A stretch of 64,000 bases of DNA from Pseudooceanicola nanhaiensis DSM 18065 (lineage in GTDB: Bacteria > Pseudomonadota > Alphaproteobacteria > Rhodobacterales > Rhodobacteraceae), in NCBI RefSeq assembly GCF_000688295.1, contig NZ_JHZF01000011.1, positions 494,288 to 558,287 on the forward strand. Reading direction: 5' to 3'. Below the pieces are notes generated by a model. That model was not told the DNA's origin. It was given only the letters and a program-made list of their open reading frames with translations, and made no database searches. This document shows positions 18,853 through 29,010 of the stretch, in pieces. Positions within the stretch are counted from its first letter, which is position 1, and every line of letters starts with the position of its first letter. Both the position numbers and the translations under genes were made by a program.

Positions 18853-21126
18853 TTATGTGCCCCGCGCGGAGGCCACGTCAACCGATGCCCCCGCGTCGTC
18901 TCGGGCCTCGGCCGTGTGGGTGAGCTCCGGCACGTCCGCCGCGCCCGCCGATCCGCGGCCCGAGAGCGAGGGGTTTTCCATGAAGAACCGGTGGCAGCTG
19001 AACGGGGTTCCGGTCTCGGGCCGGGTGGCGCGCAGGAAGCGGCCGTCGGGCTGCATCACCCAGCTCTGCGCCACGTCGGCGAGGTTCGCCGCCATGATCT
19101 GCTGGACGATCTGCGCCTTGACCGTGGGGTTGTCGATCCGGACCAGCGTCTCGACCCGGCGGTTGAGGTTGCGGCTCATCCAGTCGGCCGACGAGATGAA
19201 GACCTTCGCCGCGTCATGCGGCAGCTCGTGGCCGTTGCCGAAACAGACGATGCGCGAATGTTCCAGGAACCGGCCGACGATGGATTTCACCCGGATGTTC
19301 TCGGACAGCCCGGCGATTCCCGGCCGCAGCCCGCAGATGCCGCGGATCACGAGGTCGATCTTCACCCCCGCGCGGCTGGCGGCATAGAGCGCGTCGATGA
19401 TGCTGGGTTCGATGAGCGAATTCATCTTGGCCCAGATCCGCGCGGGCCGGCCGGCGCGGGCATGATCGGCCTCGGCCCCGATCATCTCGATCAGGTCCGC
19501 CTTCATCCAGTGCGGCGAGATCGTCAGCTTCTCGAGACCCTCCGGCAGGGCATAGCCCGAGAGGTAGTTGAACACCTTCGTCGCGTCGCGGCCGAGCGCC
19601 GGATCGCAGGTGAAGAAACTGAGGTCGGTGTAGATCCGCGCCGTGATCGGGTGGTAGTTGCCGGTGCCGTAATGCGTGTAGGTGACCAGCTGCTTTCCCT
19701 CGCGCCGCACGACGGTCGAGATCTTGGCGTGGGTCTTCCAGTCGACGAAGCCGTAGACGACGTGGGCGCCCGAGCGTTCGAGCCTGCGGGACTGGCGGAT
19801 ATTGGCGGCCTCGTCGAACCGCGCTTTCAGCTCGACCAGCGCGGTCACGGATTTCCCGTCCTCGGCCGCCTCGCAGAGCGCCTCCACGATGGGCGAATTC
19901 TTCGACGTCCGGTAGAGCGTCTGCTTGATCGCCACCACGTCCGGGTCGCGCGCCGCCTGCTGGAGGAAGCGGACCACCATGTCGAAGGTCTCGTAGGGGT
20001 GGTGCAGCAGCATGTCCTTCTGCCGGATCGCCGCGAACATGTCGCCCTCGTGGTCGAGGACGCGTTCCGGCACGCGCGGGTTGAACGACGGCCAGAGCAG
20101 ATCCGGGCGGTCGTCCAGCACCAGTTCGGAGAGGTGCGAGATGCCGATGATGCCGTCGACCTCGATCACCTCCTCGTCCTGCACGTGCAGCTCGCGCTCG
20201 ATGATCCGGCGCAGCGCCTCGGGCGCGCCGGCCGAGATCTTGAGCCGCACGACCTCGCCCCTGCGGCGGCGCTTCAGGGCGGTCTCGAATTCGCGCACGA
20301 GGTCCTCGGCCTCTTCCTCGACCTCGAGGTCGCTGTCGCGCAGCACCCGGAAGGTGCAGGTGCCGAGCGCGCGGTAGCCGGGGAAGAGCCGGTCGATATG
20401 CACCAGCAGCAGTTCTTCCAGCGGCAGGAAGCGGTGCTCTCCGGCGCCCGAGGGCAGGGGGACGAAGCGGTCGATCTGGTGCGGGATCGGCAGCAGCGCC
20501 TGCAGGGTGCGCCGGTCGCGTTTCCGCTCGAGCATCAGGGCGAGCGAGAAGCCGAGGTTCGGGATGAAGGGAAAGGGGTGCGCCGGGTCGATGGCGAGCG
20601 GCGAGAGCACCGGGAAGACGTTGCTGAGGAAGACCTCGCCCAGGTGATCGCGGTCGGCCTGGGTCAGGTCCTCGCGGGTGAGGATCGAGATCCCGGCCTC
20701 CTGCATCTCGGCCCGCAGCGCGCGGAACACGATCTGCTGGCGCTTCATGAGCGCCCGGGCGTCGTCGTTGATCAGGACGAGCTGCTGCGCCGGGGTCATG
20801 CCGTCCACGGCGGGGGTGGTGTTGCCCTCCTTGGCGAGCTCGCGCAGGCCCGCGACCCGGACGGTGTAGAACTCGTCGAGGTTGGTGGCGCTGATCGACA
20901 GGAACCGGAGCCGCTCCAGAAGCGGCACCTCGGTGTTCTCGGCCTCTTCCAGCACACGCCAGTTGAAGCCGAGCCAGCTCATTTCGCGGTTGAAGAATCG
21001 CGCCGGACCCTCGGGGTCGAGGTCGGGCATGGTGTGTGCGGCGTCGGGGCCGCTCGTCAGGAAGTCTGCCTCGGTCATGCCGGTCTTCTTGCCGCTAAGT
21101 GCAAAGGTTTCGTGACGGGAGTTCAT
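18853..21126 (-). CDS. ppk: Polyphosphate kinase 1
   Basis: Reversible transfer of ATP gamma-phosphate to polyphosphate. At 757 aa it has the four-domain PPK1 layout: N-domain beginning [20 protein letters not shown], head domain, and two PLD-like catalytic domains. The THAK histidine (His466) corresponds to the autophosphorylated residue and is followed by [10 protein letters not shown] (His485, His492). RFLEHSRI contains the second conserved histidine. The start at 21126 was chosen because longer versions would read into hda. It stands between hda (16 nt upstream) and ppx, a minus-strand operon of four genes with the AI-2E permease. Confidence 0.96.
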   Translation of the reverse strand: MNSRHETFALSGKKTGMTEADFLTSGPDAAHTMPDLDPEGPARFFNREMSWLGFNWRVLEEAENTEVPLLERLRFLSISATNLDEFYTVRVAGLRELAKEGNTTPAVDGMTPAQQLVLINDDARALMKRQQIVFRALRAEMQEAGISILTREDLTQADRDHLGEVFLSNVFPVLSPLAIDPAHPFPFIPNLGFSLALMLERKRDRRTLQALLPIPHQIDRFVPLPSGAGEHRFLPLEELLLVHIDRLFPGYRALGTCTFRVLRDSDLEVEEEAEDLVREFETALKRRRRGEVVRLKISAGAPEALRRIIERELHVQDEEVIEVDGIIGISHLSELVLDDRPDLLWPSFNPRVPERVLDHEGDMFAAIRQKDMLLHHPYETFDMVVRFLQQAARDPDVVAIKQTLYRTSKNSPIVEALCEAAEDGKSVTALVELKARFDEAANIRQSRRLERSGAHVVYGFVDWKTHAKISTVVRREGKQLVTYTHYGTGNYHPITARIYTDLSFFTCDPALGRDATKVFNYLSGYALPEGLEKLTISPHWMKADLIEMIGAEADHARAGRPARIWAKMNSLIEPSIIDALYAASRAGVKIDLVIRGICGLRPGIAGLSENIRVKSIVGRFLEHSRIVCFGNGHELPHDAAKVFISSADWMSRNLNRRVETLVRIDNPTVKAQIVQQIMAANLADVAQSWVMQPDGRFLRATRPETGTPFSCHRFFMENPSLSGRGSAGAADVPELTHTAEARDDAGASVDVASARGT

Positions 21127-21142
21127 GTCCCGGACCTTATCC

Positions 21143-21826
21143 TCACCCGGCGTCCTGTTCCAGTTGATCGCAGGCCCGTCCCGCCAACCTGCGGGTGACA
21201 TCCCGCTTCTCGCTGAGCGACAAGGCGTCGATGGCGGCGACGATCCTCTGGGCATCGGCGAAGGAGCGGTCCATCCGGCGCAGCAGGTAGGGGATCACGT
21301 CGCCATGCGGCACGATCTGGCGGTCGGCGAAGAGCTTGGCCAGCACCACCGCGAGCAGGCGGTCGTCGGGCAGGTCGATCGACACGCTGGTGGTGCCCTG
21401 CATCCGGCTGGCGAGGTCCGGCAGGTGCAGGCCCCAGTGCTGGGGGGCGGTGTTGGCCGTCAGCAGAAGCGACTGGCCCTCGGCGAGCAGGTGGTTGTGC
21501 AGGTGGAAGAGCGCGTGTTCGGCCGCTTCGTTGCCCGCGATCTCCTGCGCGTCCTCGATCACCACGGGTCCGGCGGCGAGGGCGGGGATGTTCTCCTGCG
21601 GCAGAAGGTAGGCCGGGATCAGCCGCGCCCGCGACCGGGTCGCCCAGACATGGGCCAGGTGGGTCTTGCCCGACCCGGTGGGCCCGATGATCAGCAGCTT
21701 GCGGTTCGGCCAGTCCGGCCAGCTCTCGACCAGCGCGAGCGCCACGGCATTGGGCTCGGCGACGAAAAAGTCGTCGCGCCCGAGCGCCGGTCTGGCGGGC
21801 AGGTCGAAATTCAGTTGCCGCGGCAT
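21143..21826 (-). CDS. hda: DnaA-related regulatory inactivator (Hda/HdaA-like) AAA+ protein
   Basis: A 227-aa DnaA-paralogous AAA+ protein lacking the DNA-binding domain of DnaA. It contains Walker A GPTGSGKT (residues ~48-55), a Walker B-like VVIEDAQEI, a sensor 1 region [12 protein letters not shown] and sensor 2 ([21 protein letters not shown]). It starts [10 protein letters not shown], and the QLNFDLP stretch resembles the clamp-binding motif by which Hda contacts the DnaN sliding clamp. By homology it promotes DnaA-ATP hydrolysis after initiation. It begins 1 nt after the stop of the AI-2E gene and is probably translationally coupled. Confidence 0.9.
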   Translation of the reverse strand: MPRQLNFDLPARPALGRDDFFVAEPNAVALALVESWPDWPNRKLLIIGPTGSGKTHLAHVWATRSRARLIPAYLLPQENIPALAAGPVVIEDAQEIAGNEAAEHALFHLHNHLLAEGQSLLLTANTAPQHWGLHLPDLASRMQGTTSVSIDLPDDRLLAVVLAKLFADRQIVPHGDVIPYLLRRMDRSFADAQRIVAAIDALSLSEKRDVTRRLAGRACDQLEQDAG

Positions 21827-21827
21827 G

Positions 21828-22946
21828 TCAGGGCGCGTCCTGCTCCGCGCGCAGCTCGGCGGGCATGGTGGTCGGCTCGATCATGTCGGCATCCGGCGCA
21901 CCGCCCAGGTAGAGCGCGCTTTCCTTGTAGCGCGCGATCAGGAACCGCATGATCACCCCGATCGACGCGGCGACCGGCACCGCGATCAGCATGCCCACGA
22001 AGCCGAAGAGCGCCGCGAAGGCGGAGATGGCGAAGAGCAGCCAGACCGGGTGGAGGCGCACGGAGTCGCCGACCAGCTTGGGCGTGACGATGTTGCCCTC
22101 GATCACCTGGCCCGCGAAGAAGATCGCGGCGACGATGCCGATGCTCACCCAGTCGCCCCAGAACTGGAACAGGGCAAGGCCGATGGCGAGGATGCCGCCC
22201 AGAAGGGCCCCGACATAGGGGATGAAGGTCAGGATGCCCGCCACGGCGCCCACGAAGAGCCCGAAGTTGAGCCCCGCCAGCATCAGCGCCACGGCGTAAT
22301 AGGTGCCGAGGATCAGGCAGACCGTGCCCATGCCGCGGACGAAGCCTGCCATGGTCAGGTCGATCTCGCGGGCCAGCTTGCGGATCGTGGGGGCGAAGTC
22401 GCGGGGCAGCATGTCGTCGATCTTGCCGATCATGTTGTCCCAGTCGTAAAGCAGGTAGAACGACACCACCGGCACGATGATGAACAGCATGAAGACGTTG
22501 ATCAGCGAGGCGGCCGAGGCCATCGCGGTCTGCAGCAGTTCCGGCCCCTTGGATTGCAGCGTCTCGCCCACGCCGTTGAGCGAGCGGCGCACGGCCGAGC
22601 CCTCGTCGAGCAGGTCGGGGAAGCGCTCGGTCAGGAAGTCCTGCAGGCGGCGCAGCACGTCGGGCACGATGTTGAAGAACTCGATCGCCTGCTGCACCAG
22701 CGTCGGCAGGATCAGCAGCGCGATCAGCACGAAGATCAGCACGGCCGAGATGGTGATCACCGCCGTGGCCGCGGCCCGGCTCAGCCCCATCCGTTGCAGC
22801 TTGTCCGCCACCGGGTCGAGGAAATAGGCCACCGCGGCGCCGATCACGAAGGGCAGGATCACGTCGCCCAGCCACCACAGCAGCAGGAAAAGGATCGCCG
22901 CAGCGATGCCCCAGTACTTCAGTTGGTCCCGGATTGTCGGGGTCAT
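21828..22946 (-). CDS. AI-2E family (PerM-like) permease
   Basis: A 372-aa inner-membrane protein with about eight hydrophobic segments. Two are at the N-terminus ([18 protein letters not shown] and [17 protein letters not shown]) and a cluster covers residues ~150-330. The [20 protein letters not shown] loop and the [13 protein letters not shown] motif in the second half are the hallmarks of the UPF0118/AI-2E transporter superfamily. Members export diverse solutes and few substrates are known. First gene of the hda-ppk-ppx operon; its promoter must lie in the ~180-bp region shared with the divergent proS. Confidence 0.9.
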   Translation of the reverse strand: MTPTIRDQLKYWGIAAAILFLLLWWLGDVILPFVIGAAVAYFLDPVADKLQRMGLSRAAATAVITISAVLIFVLIALLILPTLVQQAIEFFNIVPDVLRRLQDFLTERFPDLLDEGSAVRRSLNGVGETLQSKGPELLQTAMASAASLINVFMLFIIVPVVSFYLLYDWDNMIGKIDDMLPRDFAPTIRKLAREIDLTMAGFVRGMGTVCLILGTYYAVALMLAGLNFGLFVGAVAGILTFIPYVGALLGGILAIGLALFQFWGDWVSIGIVAAIFFAGQVIEGNIVTPKLVGDSVRLHPVWLLFAISAFAALFGFVGMLIAVPVAASIGVIMRFLIARYKESALYLGGAPDADMIEPTTMPAELRAEQDAP

Positions 22947-23125
22947 TCGGTTTCCTGTCCTGTTGCGTCTATCTCACCGCGGGGACGCGCAAATGCAACC
23001 CCGGATTGGTCCCGCGACCCGGCACACGGCAGGGCGGGAGCGGCGCGCGGGCGGCCGCGAGCCGCTTGTGGGAGTGCCGAAAATCGCCTAGGGGAACGGA
23101 ACCCGAAGCCAGGAGTCTCCGCCTC

Positions 23126-24463
23126 ATGCGTCTGTCCCGCTACTTCCTTCCCGTTCTCAAGGAAACGCCCTCCGAGGCGCAGATCGTCAGCCACCGGCTG
23201 ATGCTCCGGGCCGGGATGATCAAGCAGGCCTCGGCGGGGATCTATTCCTGGCTGCCGCTCGGCTACAAGGTGCTGCGCAACATCGAGCGGATCGTGCACG
23301 AGGAGCAGGTCCGCGCCGGGCACATCCCGCTGCTGATGCCGACGCTGCAATCGGCCGATCTGTGGAAGGAATCCGGCCGCTACGACGCCTACGGGCCCGA
23401 GATGCTGCGGATCCGCGACCGCCACGACCGCGACATGCTCTACGGGCCGACCAACGAGGAGATGATCACCGACATCTTCCGCAGCCACGTGTCGAGCTAC
23501 AAGGACCTGCCGCTGACGCTCTACCACATCCAGTGGAAGTTCCGCGACGAGGTCCGCCCCCGGTTCGGCGTGATGCGCGGCCGCGAGTTCCTGATGAAGG
23601 ACGGCTACACCTTCGACCTGACGAAGGAAGACGCGCTGCATGCCTACAACCGCCACCTGGTGAGCTACCTGCGCACCTACGAGCGGATGGGCCTGCAGGC
23701 GATCCCGATGCGCGCCGACTCCGGCCCGATCGGCGGCGACGACACGCACGAGTTCCTCGTGCTGGCCGAGACCGGCGAGAGCGAGGTCTTCTACGACAGC
23801 GAGATCACCGGGCTGAAGTTCGGCGACCGCGAGATCGATTACGACAATGTCGAGCAGTGCCGGTCCGTGCTCGAGGAATTCACCTCGCGCTATGCCCGCA
23901 CCGACGAGACCCATGACGAGGCGCTCTTCAACGAGATCCCCGAGGACCGCCGCCGGGTGGCGCGCGGCATCGAGGTCGGGCAGATCTTCTATTTCGGCAC
24001 CAAGTATTCCGAGCCCATGGGCGCGACGGTGCAGGGGCCGGACGGCAAGCCGGTGCCGGTGCACATGGGCTCGCACGGGATCGGCGTCTCGCGCCTGCTC
24101 GGGGCGATCATCGAGGCGAGCCACGACGACCGCGGCATCATCTGGCCCGAGGGCGTGACGCCCTTCCACGTGGGCATCGTGAACCTCAAGTCGGGCGATC
24201 CCGAGGCCGATGCCGCCTGCGCGGCGCTGCACGAGAGCTTCACGGCGCTCGGGCTCGACCCGCTCTACGACGACACGTCAGAGCGGGCGGGGGCGAAATT
24301 CGCGACGATGGACCTGATCGGCCTGCCCTGGCGGATCACCGTCGGGCCGCGCGGGCTGAAGAACGGCGTGGTGGAGTTGACCTCGCGCCGGACCGGCGAG
24401 AGCGAGGAGATGCCGCCCGAGCAGGCCGTGGCGCGGATCGCCGAGATCTACCAGGACGTCTGA
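23126..24463 (+). CDS. proS: Prolyl-tRNA synthetase (short alphaproteobacterial form)
   Basis: Charges tRNA-Pro with proline. At 445 aa it is much shorter than the ~570-aa E. coli type because the editing insertion domain between class II motifs 2 and 3 is missing or minimal. Class II motif 1 (around [16 protein letters not shown]), motif 2 ([28 protein letters not shown], broken here by position at residues ~137-165) and motif 3 ([13 protein letters not shown]) are intact, followed by an anticodon-binding domain. Without an editing domain, Ala-tRNA-Pro clearance would depend on separate proteins. An AGGAG site lies 10 nt before the ATG. Confidence 0.97.
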   Translation: MRLSRYFLPVLKETPSEAQIVSHRLMLRAGMIKQASAGIYSWLPLGYKVLRNIERIVHEEQVRAGHIPLLMPTLQSADLWKESGRYDAYGPEMLRIRDRHDRDMLYGPTNEEMITDIFRSHVSSYKDLPLTLYHIQWKFRDEVRPRFGVMRGREFLMKDGYTFDLTKEDALHAYNRHLVSYLRTYERMGLQAIPMRADSGPIGGDDTHEFLVLAETGESEVFYDSEITGLKFGDREIDYDNVEQCRSVLEEFTSRYARTDETHDEALFNEIPEDRRRVARGIEVGQIFYFGTKYSEPMGATVQGPDGKPVPVHMGSHGIGVSRLLGAIIEASHDDRGIIWPEGVTPFHVGIVNLKSGDPEADAACAALHESFTALGLDPLYDDTSERAGAKFATMDLIGLPWRITVGPRGLKNGVVELTSRRTGESEEMPPEQAVARIAEIYQDV

Positions 24464-24472
24464 TCCAGCGGA

Positions 24473-24494
24473 GCGCCGCGCCCTGGCGCGGCGC
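24473..24494 (+). terminator. Hairpin after proS
   Basis: GCGCCGCG (24473-24480) / CGCGGCGC (24487-24494), a perfect 8-bp stem with a 6-nt loop, 9 nt after the proS stop. T-rich sequence follows only weakly. Confidence 0.55.
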
Positions 24495-24513
24495 ACGACA
24501 TGCTTTCGGTTTC

Positions 24514-24581
24514 GGGGGCGCTGCCCCCCTTGGCGGCCGCTGGCCGCCAATTCCCCCCGGGATATTTCCGGCAAGAGGAAG
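24514..24581. repeat. Dispersed triple-hairpin element, copy 1
   Basis: First hairpin GGGGGC-GCT-GCCCCC; second hairpin TTGGCGGCC (24530-24538) / GGCCGCCAA (24542-24550) with loop GCT; then a tail with GGGATATTTCCGG and ending GGAAG. It lies between convergent proS and rpiB. The same architecture recurs at 28808, 32029, 38859, 41472 and 45627. Unlike the other copies, the tail is about 170 nt from the minus-strand stop codon. Confidence 0.75.
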
Positions 24582-24616
24582 AGGGTGGGGACAGGGGCGG
24601 CCTCTGGCGGCGAGAC

Positions 24617-24657
24617 GGGGCGCGCGCGCGCGCGCCCCTGGCGTGACCCGTCACGCC
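24617..24657. other. Alternating CG palindrome and adjacent hairpin 3' of rpiB
   Basis: Positions 24617-24638 form a perfect 22-bp palindrome: four G, seven CG dinucleotides and four C. Immediately after it, GGCGTGAC (24640-24647) and GTCACGCC (24650-24657) form a second perfect inverted repeat with a 2-nt loop. They are on the 3' side of minus-strand rpiB, so terminator function is possible. The alternating CG tract could also adopt Z-form DNA under supercoiling (inference). Confidence 0.45.
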
Positions 24658-24754
24658 GCGCTCCGGCGGTCCTTCAGGCGGCTCTACGGGATGTCCTGTC
24701 GGCCGTCGGTCGGGAGCGCCTTCGTGGCTTGCCCCGGCCCGGAGCGCGGAGCGT

Positions 24755-25204
24755 TCAGCCTTCGATCTGCATGATCATCTCGACGCGCGTGCCGTGCCGT
24801 CCACCTTCGAATTCGGCCGAGACGAAGGCGTCCACGATCTCGAGCGCGAGACCTTCGCCGATCACCCGGGCGCCGAGGGCGAGCATGTTCGCGTCGTTGT
24901 GCTGCCGGATCATCCGGGCCGAGAAGCTGTCCGAGCAGACGCCGCAGCGGATGCCCTTCACCTTGTTGGCGGCCATCATGATGCCCTGTCCGGTGCCGCA
25001 GAGCACGATCCCGAGGCGGCAATCGCCCGAGGCGACCAGGCGCGCGGCGGCTTCGCCGTGCCTGGGATAATGGGTGCTCTCGGGGGTGGTCGGGCCGATG
25101 TCGACCGGCTCCCAGCCCTGCGCGGAGAGGTGGGCGGCCACGGCCTGCCGCATCTCGATGGCGGCGTGGTCGCTGGAAAGGGCGATACGTTTGCTGGCGG
25201 TCAT
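24755..25204 (-). CDS. rpiB: Ribose-5-phosphate isomerase B
   Basis: Interconverts ribose-5-phosphate and ribulose-5-phosphate. At 149 aa it matches the RpiB/LacAB fold: N-terminal RIALSSDHAAIEMRQ, HYPRHGEAAA, the active-site loop VLCGTGQGIMMAANK with catalytic Cys69, and HNDANMLALGARVIG near the C-terminus. The family also includes allose- and galactose-6-phosphate isomerases, but the CGTGQG loop fits RpiB. A non-homologous RpiA is encoded 6 kb away. The gene is monocistronic in appearance, converging on proS. Confidence 0.93.
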   Translation of the reverse strand: MTASKRIALSSDHAAIEMRQAVAAHLSAQGWEPVDIGPTTPESTHYPRHGEAAARLVASGDCRLGIVLCGTGQGIMMAANKVKGIRCGVCSDSFSARMIRQHNDANMLALGARVIGEGLALEIVDAFVSAEFEGGRHGTRVEMIMQIEG

Positions 25205-25372
25205 GTCGCTGTCCCGTGTGAAGCGCGCCGCGGAGGATGGGGCGGCGCGGGAGGATCGGAATGGGCGCCTCTTACAGCCTCGGGGCGCCGGAGGACAGGG
25301 GGCCGTCGTGACGGAAAGGTCGGGCCGGGGGGCGATCCCCCGGGGCCATGAAGGGCCCGTGGGGAGCGGGGT

Positions 25373-26953
25373 TCAGTCCGTGCCGGCGCCGGTGCCCTCG
25401 TCGGCGGGGGCCGGAGGGGCGTTCCCGGCAGGCGCGTCGGTCGTTTCGGCGCCCTCGGCCGGGGGCTCCGTTCCCTCGGCGCCTTCCGCGGGCGCCTCTG
25501 GCGTCGCATCGGACGTGTCGGGGGCGGCCTCGGCGGGCGCCGTGTCGTCGGAGAGCGCGCCGTTCTGCCATGTCCCGCTGCGCTCCTCGCCGCTGGCGTA
25601 GGTCATCGTGCCTTCGCCCTGGCGGCGGCCGTCCTTGAACTGGCCCTCGTAGACGTCGCCATTGGCATAGGTGGCCTTGCCGGCGCCCGAGATCTCTCCG
25701 GCCTGCCACTGGCCTTCGTACCTGAAGCCGTCGGCCATGGTGATCGTGCCGGTGCCGTGGCGCTGGCCGTCCTTGAACTCGCCCTCGTAGACGGTGCCGT
25801 CGGGGTAGGTCGCCTTGCCGGTGCCGTCGCGCTGGCCCGCGACCCAGTCGCCCTCGTAACGGTAGCCGTCGGGGTAGGTCATGACCCCCTTGCCGTGGTT
25901 CTTCGCGTCCTTGAACTCGCCTTCGTAGACCAGCCCGTTGGGATAGGTGGCCACGCCCGCGCCGTCGATCACGCCGGCCTTCCACGCACCCTCGTAGGTC
26001 GCGCCGTCGGGATAGGTGATCTTGCCCGTCCCGTCGGCGAGATCGTTGCGGAACTGGCCCTCGTAGACCGAGCCGTCGGGATAGACCACGCGGCCGTCGC
26101 CCTCGATCCGGCCGGCGATCCAGTTGCCGCTGTAGGTGTAGCCGTCCGAGCCGGTGAAGGTGCCCTCGCCGTGGCGCTGGTCGTCCTTGAACTGGCCGTC
26201 ATAGACATCGCCGTTGGCATAGGTGACCTTGCCGCGCCCCTCGCGGCGGCCCGAGACCAGCTCGCCCTCGTAGACGTCGCCGTTGGGCTGGGTGAGCGTG
26301 CCGGTGCCGTTGATCTGGCCGTCCTTCCAGGTGCCCTCGTAGATCAGCCCGTCGGGCATCGTCAGCTTGCCCTGGCCCTCGCGCGCGCCGCGCAGGATCT
26401 CGCCCTCGTAGACCGCGCCGTCGGGATAGGTGATGGTGCCGAGCCCTTCCTTGACGCCATTCACCCAGTCGCCGTCGTAGACATAGCCGCCGGGGCTCTC
26501 CATCCGGCCGCGGCCGTGATGCATCGCGTTGCGGAACCCGCCCTCGTAGCGCACGCCGTTGGCGTAATTGGCCACGCCCTGGCCCATGATCTTGCCGTCT
26601 TCCCACTCGCCCTCGTAGGTGCCGCCGTCGGAAAAGACGATCTTGCCGATCCCGCTCGGCTTGCCCTTGGCGAATTCGCCCTCGTAGACCGAGCCGTTCG
26701 GGAAGCGCGCGACGCCGGTGCCGAGGATCTCGCCCTCGACCCAGTCGCCGGTGTATTCGTAGCCGTTCGGCAGCCGGTAGGTCCCGGTGCCGTGCTGAAG
26801 CCCGTCCTTGAAGGTGCCCTCGTAGACCCCGCCATCGTCGTATTGCTTGGTCCGGACGTCGCCCTCCTGCGCCCAGAGCGGCGCGGCGAAGGTCAGCCCG
26901 AGCGCCGCGGCCCGCGCTCCCGTTGCGACGGATTTGGTGAACCTGTTTGCCAT
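25373..26953 (-). CDS. Exported MORN-repeat protein with 18 repeats
   Basis: A 526-aa protein. A signal peptide (MANRFTKSVATGARAAALGLTFAAPLWA, cleavage about residue 28) leads into 18 consecutive 23-residue MORN units plus a partial one, from about residue 40 to 468. The repeat theme is (V/R/T)YEG(E/Q)(F/W)..G...G.G...Y(P/A)(N/D)G. A low-complexity Pro/Ala/Glu/Thr tail of about 55 residues closes the protein. The repeats form a long beta-strand rod in other MORN proteins, associated with membranes or polyanion binding. I chose the start at 26953 because it gives the signal peptide. The underlying 69-bp DNA period is only loosely conserved, so the array is old. Confidence 0.9.
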   Translation of the reverse strand: MANRFTKSVATGARAAALGLTFAAPLWAQEGDVRTKQYDDGGVYEGTFKDGLQHGTGTYRLPNGYEYTGDWVEGEILGTGVARFPNGSVYEGEFAKGKPSGIGKIVFSDGGTYEGEWEDGKIMGQGVANYANGVRYEGGFRNAMHHGRGRMESPGGYVYDGDWVNGVKEGLGTITYPDGAVYEGEILRGAREGQGKLTMPDGLIYEGTWKDGQINGTGTLTQPNGDVYEGELVSGRREGRGKVTYANGDVYDGQFKDDQRHGEGTFTGSDGYTYSGNWIAGRIEGDGRVVYPDGSVYEGQFRNDLADGTGKITYPDGATYEGAWKAGVIDGAGVATYPNGLVYEGEFKDAKNHGKGVMTYPDGYRYEGDWVAGQRDGTGKATYPDGTVYEGEFKDGQRHGTGTITMADGFRYEGQWQAGEISGAGKATYANGDVYEGQFKDGRRQGEGTMTYASGEERSGTWQNGALSDDTAPAEAAPDTSDATPEAPAEGAEGTEPPAEGAETTDAPAGNAPPAPADEGTGAGTD

Positions 26954-27121
26954 GGGGCCCCCTCGAATTGCTCGTGTGCCGGCCGGTGGCGGTGGCTCCA
27001 GCCCTGACGGTGCGCAGAAACTAGTGGAGGGCGCAGGGGCTGACAACGCCTTTCGGGCAAATCACCTTTTCCTCGCGGCGAGGTGAAGCTAAGCATGCCG
27101 AAACCGAGAGGAAGGGCACAC

Positions 27122-28780
27122 ATGGCCGACAGGTTCCGGATCACGCTGGCTCAACTGAACCCCGTGGTGGGCGATATCGAGGGCAACGCCGCCAAGGCGC
27201 GCGAGGTGCTGGAGGCCGGTCGCGCGGCCGGCGCCGACCTCGTCGCCTTCACCGAGATGTTCATCACCGGCTACAACACCCAGGACCTGGTCGAGAAGCC
27301 CGCCTTCCACCAGGCGGCGATCGCCGCGATCGAGGCGCTGGCCGAGGAACATGCCGACGGGCCCGCCTTCGTCATCGGCGGTCCGTGGATCGAGGGGGCG
27401 AGCCTCTACAACGCCTATCATTTCTGCCGGGGCGGAAAGGTCGTGCACCGCTCGCTCAAGCACAACCTGCCGAACGAGACGGTGTTCGACGAGGTGCGGG
27501 TCTTCGACAGCGGTCCCCTGGGCGGGCCCTATGCGGTCGGGAACACCCGCGTGGGATCCCCGGTCTGCGAGGATGCCTGGCACCCGGAGGTCGCCGAGAC
27601 GCTGGAGGAATCCGGGGCGGAGTTCCTGCTGGTGCCGAACGGCTCGCCCTATTACCGCGGCAAGATGGACACCCGCTTCAACCACATGGTGGCGCGGGTG
27701 GTCGAGACCGGGCTGCCGCTGATCTACCTCAACATGGTGGGCGGACAGGACGACCAGGTCTTCGACGGCGGCTCCTTCGGGCTGAACCCCGGCGGCGAGA
27801 TGGCCTTCCACATGCCGGTCTTCGATGCCTGCGTGGAGCATGTCGACCTGGAGCGCGGGGAGACCGGCTGGCGCATCTGTCCGGGCGAACGGGCGCATAT
27901 GCCCGACGATTGGGAGCAGGATTACCGGGCCATGGTCCAGAGCCTGCGCGACTATTGCGGCAAGACGGGCTTCGGGAAGGTCCTGCTGGGGCTGTCGGGC
28001 GGGATCGACAGCGCGATCGTGGCGACCATCGCGGCGGATGCGCTCGGGCCGGAGAACGTGCGCTGCGTGATGCTGCCCTCGGAATACACCTCGGAGCATT
28101 CGCTGGAGGATGCCAGGGCCGTGGCGGAGGCGCTCGGCTGCCGCTACGATTTCGTTCCGATCAGCGCCGGCCGGCAGGCGATCACCGAGACGCTGGCGCC
28201 GCTCTTCGAGGGGACGAAACCCGATGTCACCGAGGAGAACATCCAGTCGCGCCTGCGCGGGCTTCTGCTGATGGCGCTCTCGAACAAGTTCGGGGAAATG
28301 CTGCTGACCACCGGCAACAAGTCCGAGGTCGCGGTCGGCTATGCCACGATCTACGGCGACATGGCGGGGGGCTACAACCCGATCAAGGACCTCTACAAGA
28401 CCCGCGTCTTCGAGCAGTGCCGCTGGCGCAACGCCAATCACCGTGACTGGATGATGGGGCCCGAGGGTGAGGTGATCCCCGACCGGGTGATCTCGAAACC
28501 GCCTTCGGCCGAGCTCAGGGCGGACCAGAAGGACAGCGACTCGCTGCCCGATTACCCGGTGCTGGACGCGATCCTGAACATCCTCGTGGACCTCGACGGC
28601 TCGGTGGCGGATTGCGTCGCCGCCGGGTTCTCGCGCGAGGATGCGAAACGGGTCGAGCACCTGCTCTTCATCAGCGAATACAAGCGCTTCCAGTCGGCGC
28701 CGGGCACGCGGCTGACCAAGCGGGCCTTCTGGCTCGACCGGCGCTATCCGATCGTCAACCGCTGGCGCGACAACGGGTAG
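27122..28780 (+). CDS. nadE: Glutamine-dependent NAD+ synthetase
   Basis: Last step of NAD biosynthesis: amidation of nicotinate adenine dinucleotide using ammonia from glutamine. At 552 aa it is the two-domain form. The N-terminal nitrilase-like glutaminase has its Glu (FTEMF, Glu45), Lys (LKHNLPN) and Cys (GSPVCEDAW). The C-terminal synthetase has the ATP-pyrophosphatase P-loop LSGGIDSAI and the SNKFGEMLLTTGNKSE motif. The start at 27122 gives the usual MxxRFRITLAQLN beginning. A double-hairpin element lies directly downstream. Confidence 0.96.
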   Translation: MADRFRITLAQLNPVVGDIEGNAAKAREVLEAGRAAGADLVAFTEMFITGYNTQDLVEKPAFHQAAIAAIEALAEEHADGPAFVIGGPWIEGASLYNAYHFCRGGKVVHRSLKHNLPNETVFDEVRVFDSGPLGGPYAVGNTRVGSPVCEDAWHPEVAETLEESGAEFLLVPNGSPYYRGKMDTRFNHMVARVVETGLPLIYLNMVGGQDDQVFDGGSFGLNPGGEMAFHMPVFDACVEHVDLERGETGWRICPGERAHMPDDWEQDYRAMVQSLRDYCGKTGFGKVLLGLSGGIDSAIVATIAADALGPENVRCVMLPSEYTSEHSLEDARAVAEALGCRYDFVPISAGRQAITETLAPLFEGTKPDVTEENIQSRLRGLLLMALSNKFGEMLLTTGNKSEVAVGYATIYGDMAGGYNPIKDLYKTRVFEQCRWRNANHRDWMMGPEGEVIPDRVISKPPSAELRADQKDSDSLPDYPVLDAILNILVDLDGSVADCVAAGFSREDAKRVEHLLFISEYKRFQSAPGTRLTKRAFWLDRRYPIVNRWRDNG

Positions 28781-28807
28781 CCGGGCGCGGGCGCCCGGCC
28801 CGGGGAA

Positions 28808-28877
28808 GGGGGGCCGTCTGCCCCCCTCTTGGCCTGCGGCCAATTCACCCCCCGAGGATACATTGACCAGAGGAAAG
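28808..28877. repeat. Dispersed triple-hairpin element, copy 2
   Basis: G6/C6 hairpin at 28808-28826, second hairpin TTGGCC (28829-28834) / GGCCAA (28838-28843) with loop TGC, then the tail GAGGATACATTGACCAGAGG ending in AAAG. It is between convergent nadE and the zincin gene. The tail belongs to the same subtype as the copy at 45627. Confidence 0.75.
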
Positions 28878-28954
28878 CGGGGACGGTCCAATCCCCTGGG
28901 CTCCGCCCGTTCGGCGCCGCAGGGGTCCAGTGGACGCCTGCCTCATGGCACCTC

Positions 28955-28986
28955 ACCGCCCCGAGGTTACTTCCGGCAAGTGGAAG
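28955..28986. repeat. Partial copy of the element tail
   Basis: Only the 3' part is recognisable: CCCCGAGGTTACTTCCGG followed by CAAGTGGAAG. It ends 24 nt before the stop of the minus-strand zincin gene, the same relative position as the tails of the copies at 32029, 38859, 41472 and 45627. It may be a decayed copy or a separate tail unit. Confidence 0.55.
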
Positions 28987-29010
28987 GGGGGAGGGTCCCC
29001 GGGGGACGTG

